Source: JABDIY01 sp963803845 (GTDB lineage Bacteria; Actinomycetota; Acidimicrobiia; Acidimicrobiales; SZUA-35). From it: 64,000 nt of DNA. A program made the translations under genes and the position numbers. Within the stretch, counting starts at the first letter, position 1. Each line of letters begins with the position of its first letter. A model generated the notes under the pieces. It was not told the DNA's origin, ran no database searches, and saw only the letters and a list, made by a program, of their open reading frames with translations. The DNA lies in the NCBI GenBank assembly GCA_963803845.1, contig CAWDNZ010000004.1:1736001-1800000 (forward strand). The letters run 5' to 3'. Shown one piece after another: positions 52,860-62,682 of this stretch.

Positions 52860-53828
52860 ATGATGACCACGTCGAGGAACGTTCGCTCCGCCCGTGAGGC
52901 GGCCAAGTGGTCTTGCATGGTTGAGGCGGTTACGCCAACCTACGGTTTCGTCGAAGTTGGGACCCTCCACCGAATGGGATTCACTCGGCACCAACTGGCG
53001 CATTTGGTCGCCACGGGCCGACTCGACAGCGCTGGGCGAGGGATCTACCGGTTACCGGGTAGTGCGTCCAATTGGCAGTCCAAGTTGTTCTATTTCACGC
53101 TTCGAGGCGAGGCCTGCGCCAGCCACTTGAGCGCGGCGATGTTGTGGGGGCTTGGTCGCCCTGCCGATCTGTCTCCGGGTATGGCGGAGATTACTACTCC
53201 GGTAGATCGCCGTGTGAGTTCGGATGATGCGGTACGAGTCTTTCGGACTTCGGGTTGGGAGCTGACTTCTAAGACGGCGATCAACCAGATCCCCGTCACC
53301 GGAATCGGGCGCACGCTTCTGGATATCGCCAGCGTTCACGGGGAGCGGAGGTTCCGGGAGTGCTTCAACGTCGCCGTCCGCAAGAAGCTGACGACGCTCG
53401 AGGAACTGGAAAGTGATGCAGCCGCGGATCGAGCGTGGCGACGCCGCGGCGTTCGCCAGATTGAGTCGGCGCTTCACTCCGCCAGCGAAGCGGTCATTCC
53501 CCACAGCGAGTGGAGTAACTGGGCTGTTGAAACCCTAGTTCTGGCGGGGCTCCCGATGCCGGAGCTTGAGGTTGTTCTGAGCGACGTCAACGGTGACTTC
53601 ATCGGTCAGGTTGATCTCTATTGGCGGGCGTTCGGCCTGGTCGTTGAGCTGGATGGGATCGACCACCACTTTCAACGATCGTCTTTCGCATCGGACCGGC
53701 TCCGCGACGCCCGTCTGGCGGCAGAAGGAATCGTGGTCATAAGGGTGACGTGGTCGCAGTTCCAGCAAAAGGGCTACCTGGTTCGAATCGTTCGGCAGGT
53801 ACTCGAACAGCGAGGTTTTCAAGGGTGA
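52860..53828 (+). CDS. AbiEi-like wHTH protein with DUF559 (Vsr-type) nuclease domain
   Basis: A 322-residue protein. The N-terminal ~80 residues resemble the AbiEi antitoxin-type winged helix (GTLHRMGFTRHQLAHLV, RLDSAGRGIYRLPGS). The C-terminal ~110 residues are a DUF559/very-short-patch-repair-like PD-(D/E)xK nuclease region: GQVDLYWRAFGLVVELDG, SSFASDRLRDARLAAEGIV and VIRVTWSQFQQKGYLV, where Asp, Glu and Arg positions match the fold. No AbiEii-type toxin gene is adjacent. The gene is bracketed by 103-bp direct repeats and preceded by a palindromic operator. Such orphan genes are frequent in actinobacteria and their role, possibly defence, is unknown. Confidence 0.78.
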   Translation: MMTTSRNVRSAREAAKWSCMVEAVTPTYGFVEVGTLHRMGFTRHQLAHLVATGRLDSAGRGIYRLPGSASNWQSKLFYFTLRGEACASHLSAAMLWGLGRPADLSPGMAEITTPVDRRVSSDDAVRVFRTSGWELTSKTAINQIPVTGIGRTLLDIASVHGERRFRECFNVAVRKKLTTLEELESDAAADRAWRRRGVRQIESALHSASEAVIPHSEWSNWAVETLVLAGLPMPELEVVLSDVNGDFIGQVDLYWRAFGLVVELDGIDHHFQRSSFASDRLRDARLAAEGIVVIRVTWSQFQQKGYLVRIVRQVLEQRGFQG

Positions 53829-53844
53829 ACGATTAACGCATTGC

Positions 53845-53947
53845 TCAATGGAGCGTTGTGCCGCTTCTTGTGGGTGAGGGGAGCGTTGTGCCGTCCGGGG
53901 CGGCATTCCCCACCCTTCAGCGCTCGCAACCGGCATTGGGCGCCCTT
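53845..53947. repeat. 103-bp direct repeat, right copy
   Basis: Right-hand copy of 52687-52789, starting 16 bases after the DUF559-like stop codon. Recombination between the copies would remove a 1158-bp segment with the whole gene. Confidence 0.85.
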
Positions 53948-53985
53948 CACTGCGGCGAACCAGCCGCCGAAAGGCCGCGTCGCGC

Positions 53986-54873
53986 CTATTTTGGCCAGGA
54001 GCGTCGAGTTGTGGTGTTCTTCCGCGTCCTGGCGGGGCCGAGCGCCCAGCGCCGACGCCACGCCGCCGTTTCGGGACCAGTCAGTTCGTCCACCGTGCCG
54101 GCATGGGCCTTCTTGCGGGCCTGCCACCAGCCGGACGAGAACTCCTCCGCCAATTCACTCACCGTTTTCTCAATTCGTTTGGCGAACTCGCGGGCGTCTT
54201 CGCTCTCGAGCGAGCGCAACGGCTTACCAAACACCACGGCGCAGCGGGACCGCGTGGGCCAGTTCTTGCCCTTTGGCAAAATACTGCCGGTGCCATCGAT
54301 GTAGACCGGCACAACGCGAACGCCGGCTTTCTTTGCAACGAACGCCGCTCCCGGGCGGTGTTCTGAGCTCCATCCGTCAGGCGAGCGGCCGCCCTCGGGA
54401 TAGATGAGCAAACTGTTGCCGTCGGTGATCGCTTCCATGGCATTTTCGATGCTCAGCTTGCTGAGCTTCTTCCGTTCGATCGGGATGGCACCGATGAAGA
54501 GAGCCGATAAGGCACTGACGAGGCGATTGGGGAAGAAGTAGTCTGCACCGGCCGCGACCGCGAGGTTGCGACGGAGGTGGCCGGGAATGGTGGCCAGCAA
54601 CAGGCTGGTGTCGGCATGGCTGTGGTGGTTGGCTGCGAAGACGATCGGCCCGGTCACATCCTTGAGCCGGTCGGCGCCCACAACCCGCGGCGATCCGTAA
54701 AGCCGGATCGCCGGTTTCATGAAACCATAGACGCCAGCTTCACGGGCAAGCTTCGCGGGACGGGTGCGGGCCCATGCCGTGTCGTACTGCACCCCAACCG
54801 TGGATTCCTCCTTGGGCGTTTCTACGCCTTTCGGGACCGAGGGCGGGGTGGTGATAAAGCGGAGCCAGCTCAT
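53986..54873 (-). CDS. 1-acylglycerol-3-phosphate acyltransferase-like (PlsC family)
   Basis: A 295-residue acyltransferase that esterifies glycerophospholipids or related alcohols. The H(x4)D box is ANHHSHADTSL, the second motif GAIPIERKK, and the third YPEGGRSPDG, all intact. There is a short hydrophilic N-terminal extension and a basic C-terminus. It begins five bases after the LarA-like gene on the same strand and is probably co-transcribed with it and with the acyl-CoA-reductase gene, forming a lipid-related cluster. Confidence 0.88.
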   Translation of the reverse strand: MSWLRFITTPPSVPKGVETPKEESTVGVQYDTAWARTRPAKLAREAGVYGFMKPAIRLYGSPRVVGADRLKDVTGPIVFAANHHSHADTSLLLATIPGHLRRNLAVAAGADYFFPNRLVSALSALFIGAIPIERKKLSKLSIENAMEAITDGNSLLIYPEGGRSPDGWSSEHRPGAAFVAKKAGVRVVPVYIDGTGSILPKGKNWPTRSRCAVVFGKPLRSLESEDAREFAKRIEKTVSELAEEFSSGWWQARKKAHAGTVDELTGPETAAWRRRWALGPARTRKNTTTRRSWPK

Positions 54874-54878
54874 GCGCG

Positions 54879-56489
<1,611 letters not shown>

Positions 56490-56825
56490 TTTCATTGCCT
56501 CCACTCGCCTTCGTTCGTTCCTCACTACGAGTCGTTTCGGCCTCGCTCCGCTCGAACAAACGCCTCACGCAGCTTGTGCTGCTTCGTCCCTCCGTTACAT
56601 TGATTTCGCTCGCCTGGGCTCGTTCCTCGCCGGGGGGTCGCTGCATGCTCGCTCCGCTCGACCAAAACAGCAAGCTGGAAAAGCTGCTTCGTCCCTCCGT
56701 TACATTGATTTCGCTCGCCTGGGCTCGTTCCTCGCCGGGGGGTCGCTGCATGCTCGCTCCGCTCGACCAAAACAGCAAGCTGGAAAAGCTGCTTCGTCCC
56801 TCCGCAGCGTCACTGGTCAGAATCG
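56490..56825. other. Intergenic region with 105-bp tandem repeat
   Basis: Separates the LarA-like gene from the acyl-CoA reductase gene. It is filled mostly by a 105-bp tandem repeat (see 56578-56804). The only long frame (56482-56904 on the reverse strand) is open because the period is a multiple of three; it lacks a start signal and protein-like sequence. Confidence 0.6.
56578..56804. repeat. 105-bp tandem repeat, two full units plus part
   Basis: Units at 56578-56682 and 56683-56787 are identical apart from the very start; a 17-base third start follows at 56788. They are rich in CGCTCGC-type words. Confidence 0.9.
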
Positions 56826-59186
56826 TCATCGTCTGCTCTTTCTCGCCGCGGGCATTGGACCGAGAGGAAGCATACGATCGGTTCCGCCCTTCGCTTTGGC
56901 CCATGACTCGATTAACCAGCCTCGTTTGGTAGCTATCGATGCCAGGCGGGTTTCGGGGTTGACCGCCACGGGATAACCCACGGCATCCAGCAACGGGAGA
57001 TCTGAGGACGAGTCGGCGTAGGCCACCGACTGTCCCAAGTCGATTCCGTGGGCCTCGGCATAGTCACGCAGCTCGGCTGCCCTTACCTCGCCTGTGGGAG
57101 GCACACAAAGCAGTTCTCCCGTATAGCGGTCATCGCGGACACTCATCTCGGTGCAGATCACGTCGTCGAACAGTGGCCGCAGCGGTTCTACCACGATGTT
57201 GAGCGCCCCGGTGATGAGCACCGTTCGATGACCCAGCGCTCGATGCTCTCGGACCCGGCGAATCGCCGCCGGAAAGGCCTTGGTGAGAATGTGATCGGCC
57301 AAGAGTTCAGGACCCAATCGTTCCATCTCTGCCACCGATGCTCCTTCATACCGTCGGTAGAAATGGCGAAGAAAGTCGGTTCGGTCGCGGGCGTCGAGAG
57401 CCAATAGACCGGGGGCTTCGCTGATGGTTTTGGCCGCAAATCGCAGTCGATCGGTTGGCCCCATGTTCCGAGTTGCCAGCCAGGCGTAACTGAACACCAC
57501 GTTTGACGCGATGATCGTGTTCTCCAGGTCGAATGCCGCTAGTTGGCGTTCGGGAGCGAGCACCTTCGTCCGCATGCGGCGGATTCGGTCATCGGGATCG
57601 GTCCTGGTGGGAGTGGTCTTCACCCGGGCGTGGTACACCACCGAGGGCAAGTGAATCTCGGATACATAACGATCCCAGTCCACGATGGCAGGGTCACAAC
57701 CGAGCTGCTTCTGGTCAGCCTTGGTCAGGTTCTCATGGAGCGCCACGAGGTTGTCCACGCCGTAGAGGGCCTCGCACTCGGCGTAGGCGCCATAGATCTT
57801 CACGTAGCCGATTGCCCGCTCTACTTGGTCTTTCTGGTCCTCCACCTGAGCGTTGAGCATGGCCTGTTTTCCCCGCAGCGGAAGGCGTTTGAGTGTGCGG
57901 TCCGCCCGGTCAAGGTTCTTCTGAGCGCGGTTCAACTGCCGTTCCACGGCTCCGCGCCCGGGGAAAGAGAACTTCGCCACCGCAATCGGTTGGCCCTTCC
58001 GGTCGTAGAGGGGGTTCTCGGTGAACCATCCATTCACCAGATTCACCAGTTGGCGATACCTGAGTGGGTTGCGGGTACCCGAGGCCACCTGCACGATGTC
58101 CACCACCTTGGGGTCCACCGGGCCGCGCGCCGCCACGTTGATTATGGCGGCAACCACGAGGTCCACAGGGATGACATCCACGATTCCCTCGGGTACACCC
58201 GGGAATTCCTTCAGTAGGCCTTGGGCGTACGAGATGAGGATTGGCTCGGCCATCCTGAAGCCTTTGATCCAACCCGGGACCGGCTCGGCCCAGGCGCTCT
58301 CGATGATCGAGGGCCGGACGATGCTGACGGGCACATTGCCACGACTCTCCACCAGCGCTCGCTCTCCCAAGGCCTTGGTGTAGGCGTAGGCGTCGGGCCA
58401 GCCAAGGGAAGCAGCCCGAGCACGACCGGCCTCCACCAATTGTTCGCTCACCCACCGCTGACGAAGTTGCTCGGTTTTTGATGCGAGCAACGGTGTTCCG
58501 GCTGCACCCAGCTCGTGACGGGCTCGAGACTGAAATTCTTCCAGCCGTGTTACGGCTCGAGATTCGGAGTCGAAATTTGCCCGGGTGCGACGAGCGGCCT
58601 CGACCTCGTCTCGCCAGCTGACATCGATATGAAAAGGGGAGTCGCTCAGGAGCTGCTCCGGCGCGCTGCCGCGGCGATTTCCCGCCACGTAACACGTGGA
58701 AACACCCACAAAATGAGGTGCAACGGAGAGCGACTGCAACGTCTGGAGGATGCGGGTGGCGCCCAGCAGGTTCACCTCGACCGCAGAGTCCAACGGGGCG
58801 TCGAAACTCACCGTGGCGGCGCTATGGATCACTATCTCGCACGAAGCCAAGATCTTCGCGTCCGCTTCGCTGAGGCCCAGGCCGTCGGTGCCAACATCTC
58901 CCGCGATCACCGTGACTCGTTCAGCTACCTGCTGCCAGAAAGGCTCCCCCCCTGCCTTGCGATCGCCATCACCCAGTTCACTCATCCAACGATGGAAAAC
59001 GTCATTCCGGAAGATCTCTCGTTTGGCGCGTTCGGCGGGGGCCGTTCGTTTCCCGGGCCGGATGAGCAGCACCAGATGGCAATCGGGCACGCTGCGCATG
59101 AGCCGCTCTACCAGTGCCGTCCCAAGGAAGCCGGTGGCGCCGGTGATCGCAATCCGCTTTCCGGCTAACTGTTTCGATACCGACAA
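56826..59186 (-). CDS. Fatty acyl-CoA reductase (SDR) fused to HAD-like domain
   Basis: A 786-residue protein. The N-terminal ~380 residues are a NAD(P)-binding acyl-CoA-reductase domain: GATGFLGTALVERL, VIHSAATVSFDAPLD, the YxxxK pair in AYAYTKALGE, and VSIVRPSIIES. A linker leads to a HAD-IB-type domain: LAAFDLENTIIASN, HRTVLITGALN, SVAYADSSSDLPLLDAVG. The second Asp of the DxD nucleophile motif is Glu (DLEN), a possible loss of phosphatase activity. The TTG start at 59186 has GGGAG five bases upstream and removes a spurious 99-residue extension. Mycobacterial FcrA-like enzymes, which reduce acyl-CoA to alcohols, are similar; the product may be wax or ether lipid. Same strand as the LarA-like and PlsC genes. 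Confidence 0.84.
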   Translation of the reverse strand: MSVSKQLAGKRIAITGATGFLGTALVERLMRSVPDCHLVLLIRPGKRTAPAERAKREIFRNDVFHRWMSELGDGDRKAGGEPFWQQVAERVTVIAGDVGTDGLGLSEADAKILASCEIVIHSAATVSFDAPLDSAVEVNLLGATRILQTLQSLSVAPHFVGVSTCYVAGNRRGSAPEQLLSDSPFHIDVSWRDEVEAARRTRANFDSESRAVTRLEEFQSRARHELGAAGTPLLASKTEQLRQRWVSEQLVEAGRARAASLGWPDAYAYTKALGERALVESRGNVPVSIVRPSIIESAWAEPVPGWIKGFRMAEPILISYAQGLLKEFPGVPEGIVDVIPVDLVVAAIINVAARGPVDPKVVDIVQVASGTRNPLRYRQLVNLVNGWFTENPLYDRKGQPIAVAKFSFPGRGAVERQLNRAQKNLDRADRTLKRLPLRGKQAMLNAQVEDQKDQVERAIGYVKIYGAYAECEALYGVDNLVALHENLTKADQKQLGCDPAIVDWDRYVSEIHLPSVVYHARVKTTPTRTDPDDRIRRMRTKVLAPERQLAAFDLENTIIASNVVFSYAWLATRNMGPTDRLRFAAKTISEAPGLLALDARDRTDFLRHFYRRYEGASVAEMERLGPELLADHILTKAFPAAIRRVREHRALGHRTVLITGALNIVVEPLRPLFDDVICTEMSVRDDRYTGELLCVPPTGEVRAAELRDYAEAHGIDLGQSVAYADSSSDLPLLDAVGYPVAVNPETRLASIATKRGWLIESWAKAKGGTDRMLPLGPMPAARKSRR

Positions 59187-59287
59187 CGTGGCTCCCAGTG
59201 GTGGAGGATCTGTGCATACCAGTGGGTCCAGTATGCAGGCGGACTCAGCATAGGGAGTGGGTTCACTGCGGCTACGGTTTGCAGGTA

Positions 59288-61546
59288 ATGGGCCACGAAC
59301 TTCAACTCTCTCGCACCAATCGACGGTTGGCAGCGTTTCTCGGCGTTTTCGCTTTGACTCTGGCGGTACTCGGGTTCGGCGGACCGGTGGTCGCACAAAC
59401 CCCCGACTGCACCGTGGGACTGGTCGACCAATCTGGGGATGTGGATTCTGGCCGGGTGGAAGCGGCGCTCGCCGATTTCTCAAACGAGTTCCCCAACGTG
59501 ACCGTTTTCCTTCGCTTTTATGACGATGGGACCGACCTCGACGCGGACCGGGCGACGCTCGTGGAGTCCTGCACTATCAACACCGATGGGTACCTTTACA
59601 TCGGCGTCAACACTCTGGAACCTCGAACCAACTCGGTCTATGGAAGCAGCTTCGGCGATCAGATCGGGGAGGACATCCGGACGGGAGCGATGACGGAGAA
59701 CCTACGCGCCAGCGATTTTGCTGGCGCATTCGAGGCGGCACTCCTCGATTCCAGTGTCGTCCTTGCGGCGGTTGACGAAGATATCGAATTCGAAGGCGAG
59801 GTCACGGTCCCCGACGTCGGTGGCGAATCCGACGGCGACTCCAGCAACACCGGGTCCTACATCCTTTTGGGCAGCGTGGTGGGTCTGGCCGGCGTTGGCG
59901 GTGGCACGATCGTACGTAGCCGACGGAAAGAACTAATGGCTCGACGGGAGGGCTTCAGCGTGAAGGTCGCTGAACCCCGTATCCGCATGGGGGCCGCCCG
60001 GGAGCGGGATGCGCGGCTCAGCCATCAAGGGGAGAGGTTCGCCCGCACCGTCACCGGACGAACGCTGGACCAACTTCGCAATCTTCAGCACCAGGTGGGG
60101 AGTGCCAGGAACGATGCGGAGCAGCATGCGTCGCTCCTCGGGCAGGCCACGCCCGATGGCATCGACTCGGCATCAAATGATGAACTGACGCAGGCCGAGA
60201 CTCGCTTGGGCGAGTTCACTGCTGCGCTGGAGCGATATCAGGTGGCCCTCGACGCTCTTACCGGGTACGGCGAGATGCTCGACCGACTCCGGGTGGCTTT
60301 GCCAACGAAGAAAGAGCTCCTCATGCCTGAACTCGGTGAGGCCGACGCCGCGCTACGGGCACGAACTGCCGAAGGCTGGAAGTTGGACGAAACCGCTTCA
60401 GCTTTGGCATCGGCCCGCACTGCGGTAGAGGGCGTTGTTTTCACCGAACTGGCCTTGGATTTGTTGCAGCTGTCCGATGTCCTGGAGGCGGCGGAAGCAG
60501 AACTCTTCTCGGCGAGCCACGAAATTCAGGTCGTCGCTGATCGGCCAGCCGGGCTCGGGGCGTGGGCCGCTGAACTGGATGCGGCTGAAAGCGAACAGAG
60601 GCAGCGCGTCCAACAGACCCGGGTGCACTTCGAGGAAGTGGTGGCGCCACACGATCCAGAGTCTTGGAAGTGGGCAGCGGGGCATTTCGACATTGCGGTT
60701 ACCCGCCTCCAGCGGGCGGCCGACCGTCGCAATGCCGGCGTTGCGCTCATCCCGGCTCAGTCGTGGGACGCCGCCGGTGCAGAGCTTGAAGCCAGCGGGC
60801 TGGAGTTGAACGAAGCGGATGCCCTCTTGGACGAAGTGGATACCTTGATGGTGGACCTCACCTCGGCTCGGAAAGAGTGCCCCGGCATGATGCGGGCCGC
60901 AGTTGCCGAACTCAGCCAGCTGAGGAGTTTTGTTGCCTCAAAAGCCCAGGACCTAAGTCCGGAGTTCCACATGAATCCGGTTGCGGTCCAGGAGGTCCTG
61001 GAGGAGATGGGCCGCGAGCTAACGCAGCCGTTACCCAACTATCTGCGGGTGGCTCAAACGTTGAACCGGGTGGACCGTCAGATGGATCAAATGTTGATGG
61101 ATTCCGAAGAAGAAGCGGAACGAGTAGAAGCGCTCCGTCGCGAGTTGAGCCGCGAGATCGCCCAGGCGATGCGGGCCATCGACCGGGCCGAGCGCACACT
61201 GGGCTGGACGATCCTCAGTCGGCACAAAACGCAACTAGAACAACTCGAGATCGAACTCACCCAGATCTCGGGCTCGCTTGAGGAGCAGATTCGAAAGGCT
61301 GCCGACATTGCCGACGATGCTGTAGCCATCCGGGAGGAGATCATCCATGACCGCCGGCGGCGCAACACCGGGATTGTGGTGCTGGGCGGGTCGCACCGTA
61401 GCTCCGGTGGATTTGGAGGCTTTGGCGGTGGTGGCTTCGGCGGAGGCGGTGGTGGCTTCGGCGGTTTCGGTGGAGGCGGTGGTGGTGGCGGCAGCTTCGG
61501 TGGTGGCGGCAGCTTCGGCGGTGGCGGTTCAACCGGGGGCTGGTAG
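59288..61546 (+). CDS. TPM-domain secreted or membrane protein with coiled coil and Gly-rich tail
   Basis: A 752-residue protein. A signal peptide (LAAFLGVFALTLAVLGFGG) is followed by a TPM-like domain (VGLVDQSGDVDSGRVEAALA, GYLYIGVNTLEPRT), a membrane helix near residues 195-215 (YILLGSVVGLAGVGGGTIV), a ~500-residue helical region in the cytoplasm, and a C-terminal Gly/Phe/Ser-rich tail (GGFGGGGFGGG pattern). The tail is like that of YgcG-type proteins, where it follows TPM domains directly; here a long coiled coil is inserted. Start ATG 59288 chosen ahead of the signal peptide. It is divergent from the acyl-CoA reductase gene. Confidence 0.8.
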   Translation: MGHELQLSRTNRRLAAFLGVFALTLAVLGFGGPVVAQTPDCTVGLVDQSGDVDSGRVEAALADFSNEFPNVTVFLRFYDDGTDLDADRATLVESCTINTDGYLYIGVNTLEPRTNSVYGSSFGDQIGEDIRTGAMTENLRASDFAGAFEAALLDSSVVLAAVDEDIEFEGEVTVPDVGGESDGDSSNTGSYILLGSVVGLAGVGGGTIVRSRRKELMARREGFSVKVAEPRIRMGAARERDARLSHQGERFARTVTGRTLDQLRNLQHQVGSARNDAEQHASLLGQATPDGIDSASNDELTQAETRLGEFTAALERYQVALDALTGYGEMLDRLRVALPTKKELLMPELGEADAALRARTAEGWKLDETASALASARTAVEGVVFTELALDLLQLSDVLEAAEAELFSASHEIQVVADRPAGLGAWAAELDAAESEQRQRVQQTRVHFEEVVAPHDPESWKWAAGHFDIAVTRLQRAADRRNAGVALIPAQSWDAAGAELEASGLELNEADALLDEVDTLMVDLTSARKECPGMMRAAVAELSQLRSFVASKAQDLSPEFHMNPVAVQEVLEEMGRELTQPLPNYLRVAQTLNRVDRQMDQMLMDSEEEAERVEALRRELSREIAQAMRAIDRAERTLGWTILSRHKTQLEQLEIELTQISGSLEEQIRKAADIADDAVAIREEIIHDRRRRNTGIVVLGGSHRSSGGFGGFGGGGFGGGGGGFGGFGGGGGGGGSFGGGGSFGGGGSTGGW

Positions 61547-61555
61547 CCGAGAGGT

Positions 61556-62647
61556 CTAGTCCAGCTGGCGTTTGGCGCTGCGCCGGTGGTGACGTTCCAG
61601 GGCTAGGTCGATCAGGGTGTCGATCAGCCGTGGGTACGAGAGTCCGGTGGCTTCCCACATCTTGGGATACATGCTGATTGGTGTGAACCCGGGGATCGTG
61701 TTGATTTCGTTGAGTAGGAACCCTCGACCATCAGGTTCATAGAGGAAGTCGACTCGGCCCATGCCTTCCACCCGCAGCGCCCGATAAGCCTGCCCAGCAA
61801 TTCGCTCCATCTCTGCAACTTCAGACCGGGATAGCTCGGCCGGGATGATCAGCTTGGCGGCCCCGTCGATGTACTTGTCGTCGTAGTCGTAGAACTCGGC
61901 CCCGGGGACGATCTCGCCCGGTACCGAGAATTCCAGTTCCACATTGCCCAGCACGGCGAGTTCCAGCTCTCGCCCCACGATCGCCTCCTCCACCACCGCC
62001 CATTCGTCGTAACGGAACGCCTCTTTCAGCGCAACCCGCAAGTCGGCTGCTCCGGTGGCTTTGGACACTCCGACCGAGGAGCCCATGTTGGCGGGCTTCA
62101 CGAACACGGTTTCACCCAATTCGTCCAGAATCGCTGTGACGGCATCGTCGTCACCACTCCAGACCGGCTCGTGGATCGCCAGCCAGCGGGCTTGGGGCAC
62201 CCCGGCGGCGGAAAGAGCGGCTTTTGCGGCAGCCTTGTCCATAGCCAGAGCGGAGCCCAGCACGCCCGCCCCAACGTAGGGAACATTGGCCAGCTCCAGC
62301 AGTCCCTGCACGGTGCCGTCCTCGCCCATAGGTCCGTGCAGAAGTGGCAATACCACGGTGAGTCGACCGGGCGAGGCATCGGCGAGAACCTCGGGCGGAG
62401 ACCCGACGGTCCCCTCCACGGGCAAGGCGGCCAGCGACTCGATTGCGGGCGGCGGCTGAAATGCGTGCCACTGCCCCTGGCGATCTATACCAACAGCCTC
62501 GACGGCGTAGCGGGACCTGTCAATCGCGGCGAGGACATGGGCCGCGGTGACCCGGGAGACCTCGTGTTCGGCGGACTGCCCGCCATAGAGGACGACCACT
62601 CTGACCGGCTGATCCGCAGGAGTTGGGCTCTCGGCAGCGCTCTTCAC
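61556..62647 (-). CDS. ddl: D-alanine--D-alanine ligase
   Basis: ATP-grasp ligase of peptidoglycan synthesis, 363 residues, making the D-Ala-D-Ala dipeptide. VVLYGGQSAEHEVSRVTA, LLHGPMGEDGTVQGLLEL, VKPANMGSSVGVSKA, EEAIVGRELELAVLGN and FLLNEINTIPGFTPISMYPK are all intact. GTG start. Divergent from murF, which uses its product, across only 35 bases. Confidence 0.94.
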   Translation of the reverse strand: MKSAAESPTPADQPVRVVVLYGGQSAEHEVSRVTAAHVLAAIDRSRYAVEAVGIDRQGQWHAFQPPPAIESLAALPVEGTVGSPPEVLADASPGRLTVVLPLLHGPMGEDGTVQGLLELANVPYVGAGVLGSALAMDKAAAKAALSAAGVPQARWLAIHEPVWSGDDDAVTAILDELGETVFVKPANMGSSVGVSKATGAADLRVALKEAFRYDEWAVVEEAIVGRELELAVLGNVELEFSVPGEIVPGAEFYDYDDKYIDGAAKLIIPAELSRSEVAEMERIAGQAYRALRVEGMGRVDFLYEPDGRGFLLNEINTIPGFTPISMYPKMWEATGLSYPRLIDTLIDLALERHHRRSAKRQLD

Positions 62648-62682
62648 ACCGGAAACCGTACAACGCCCGCTAGACCAGAGTG

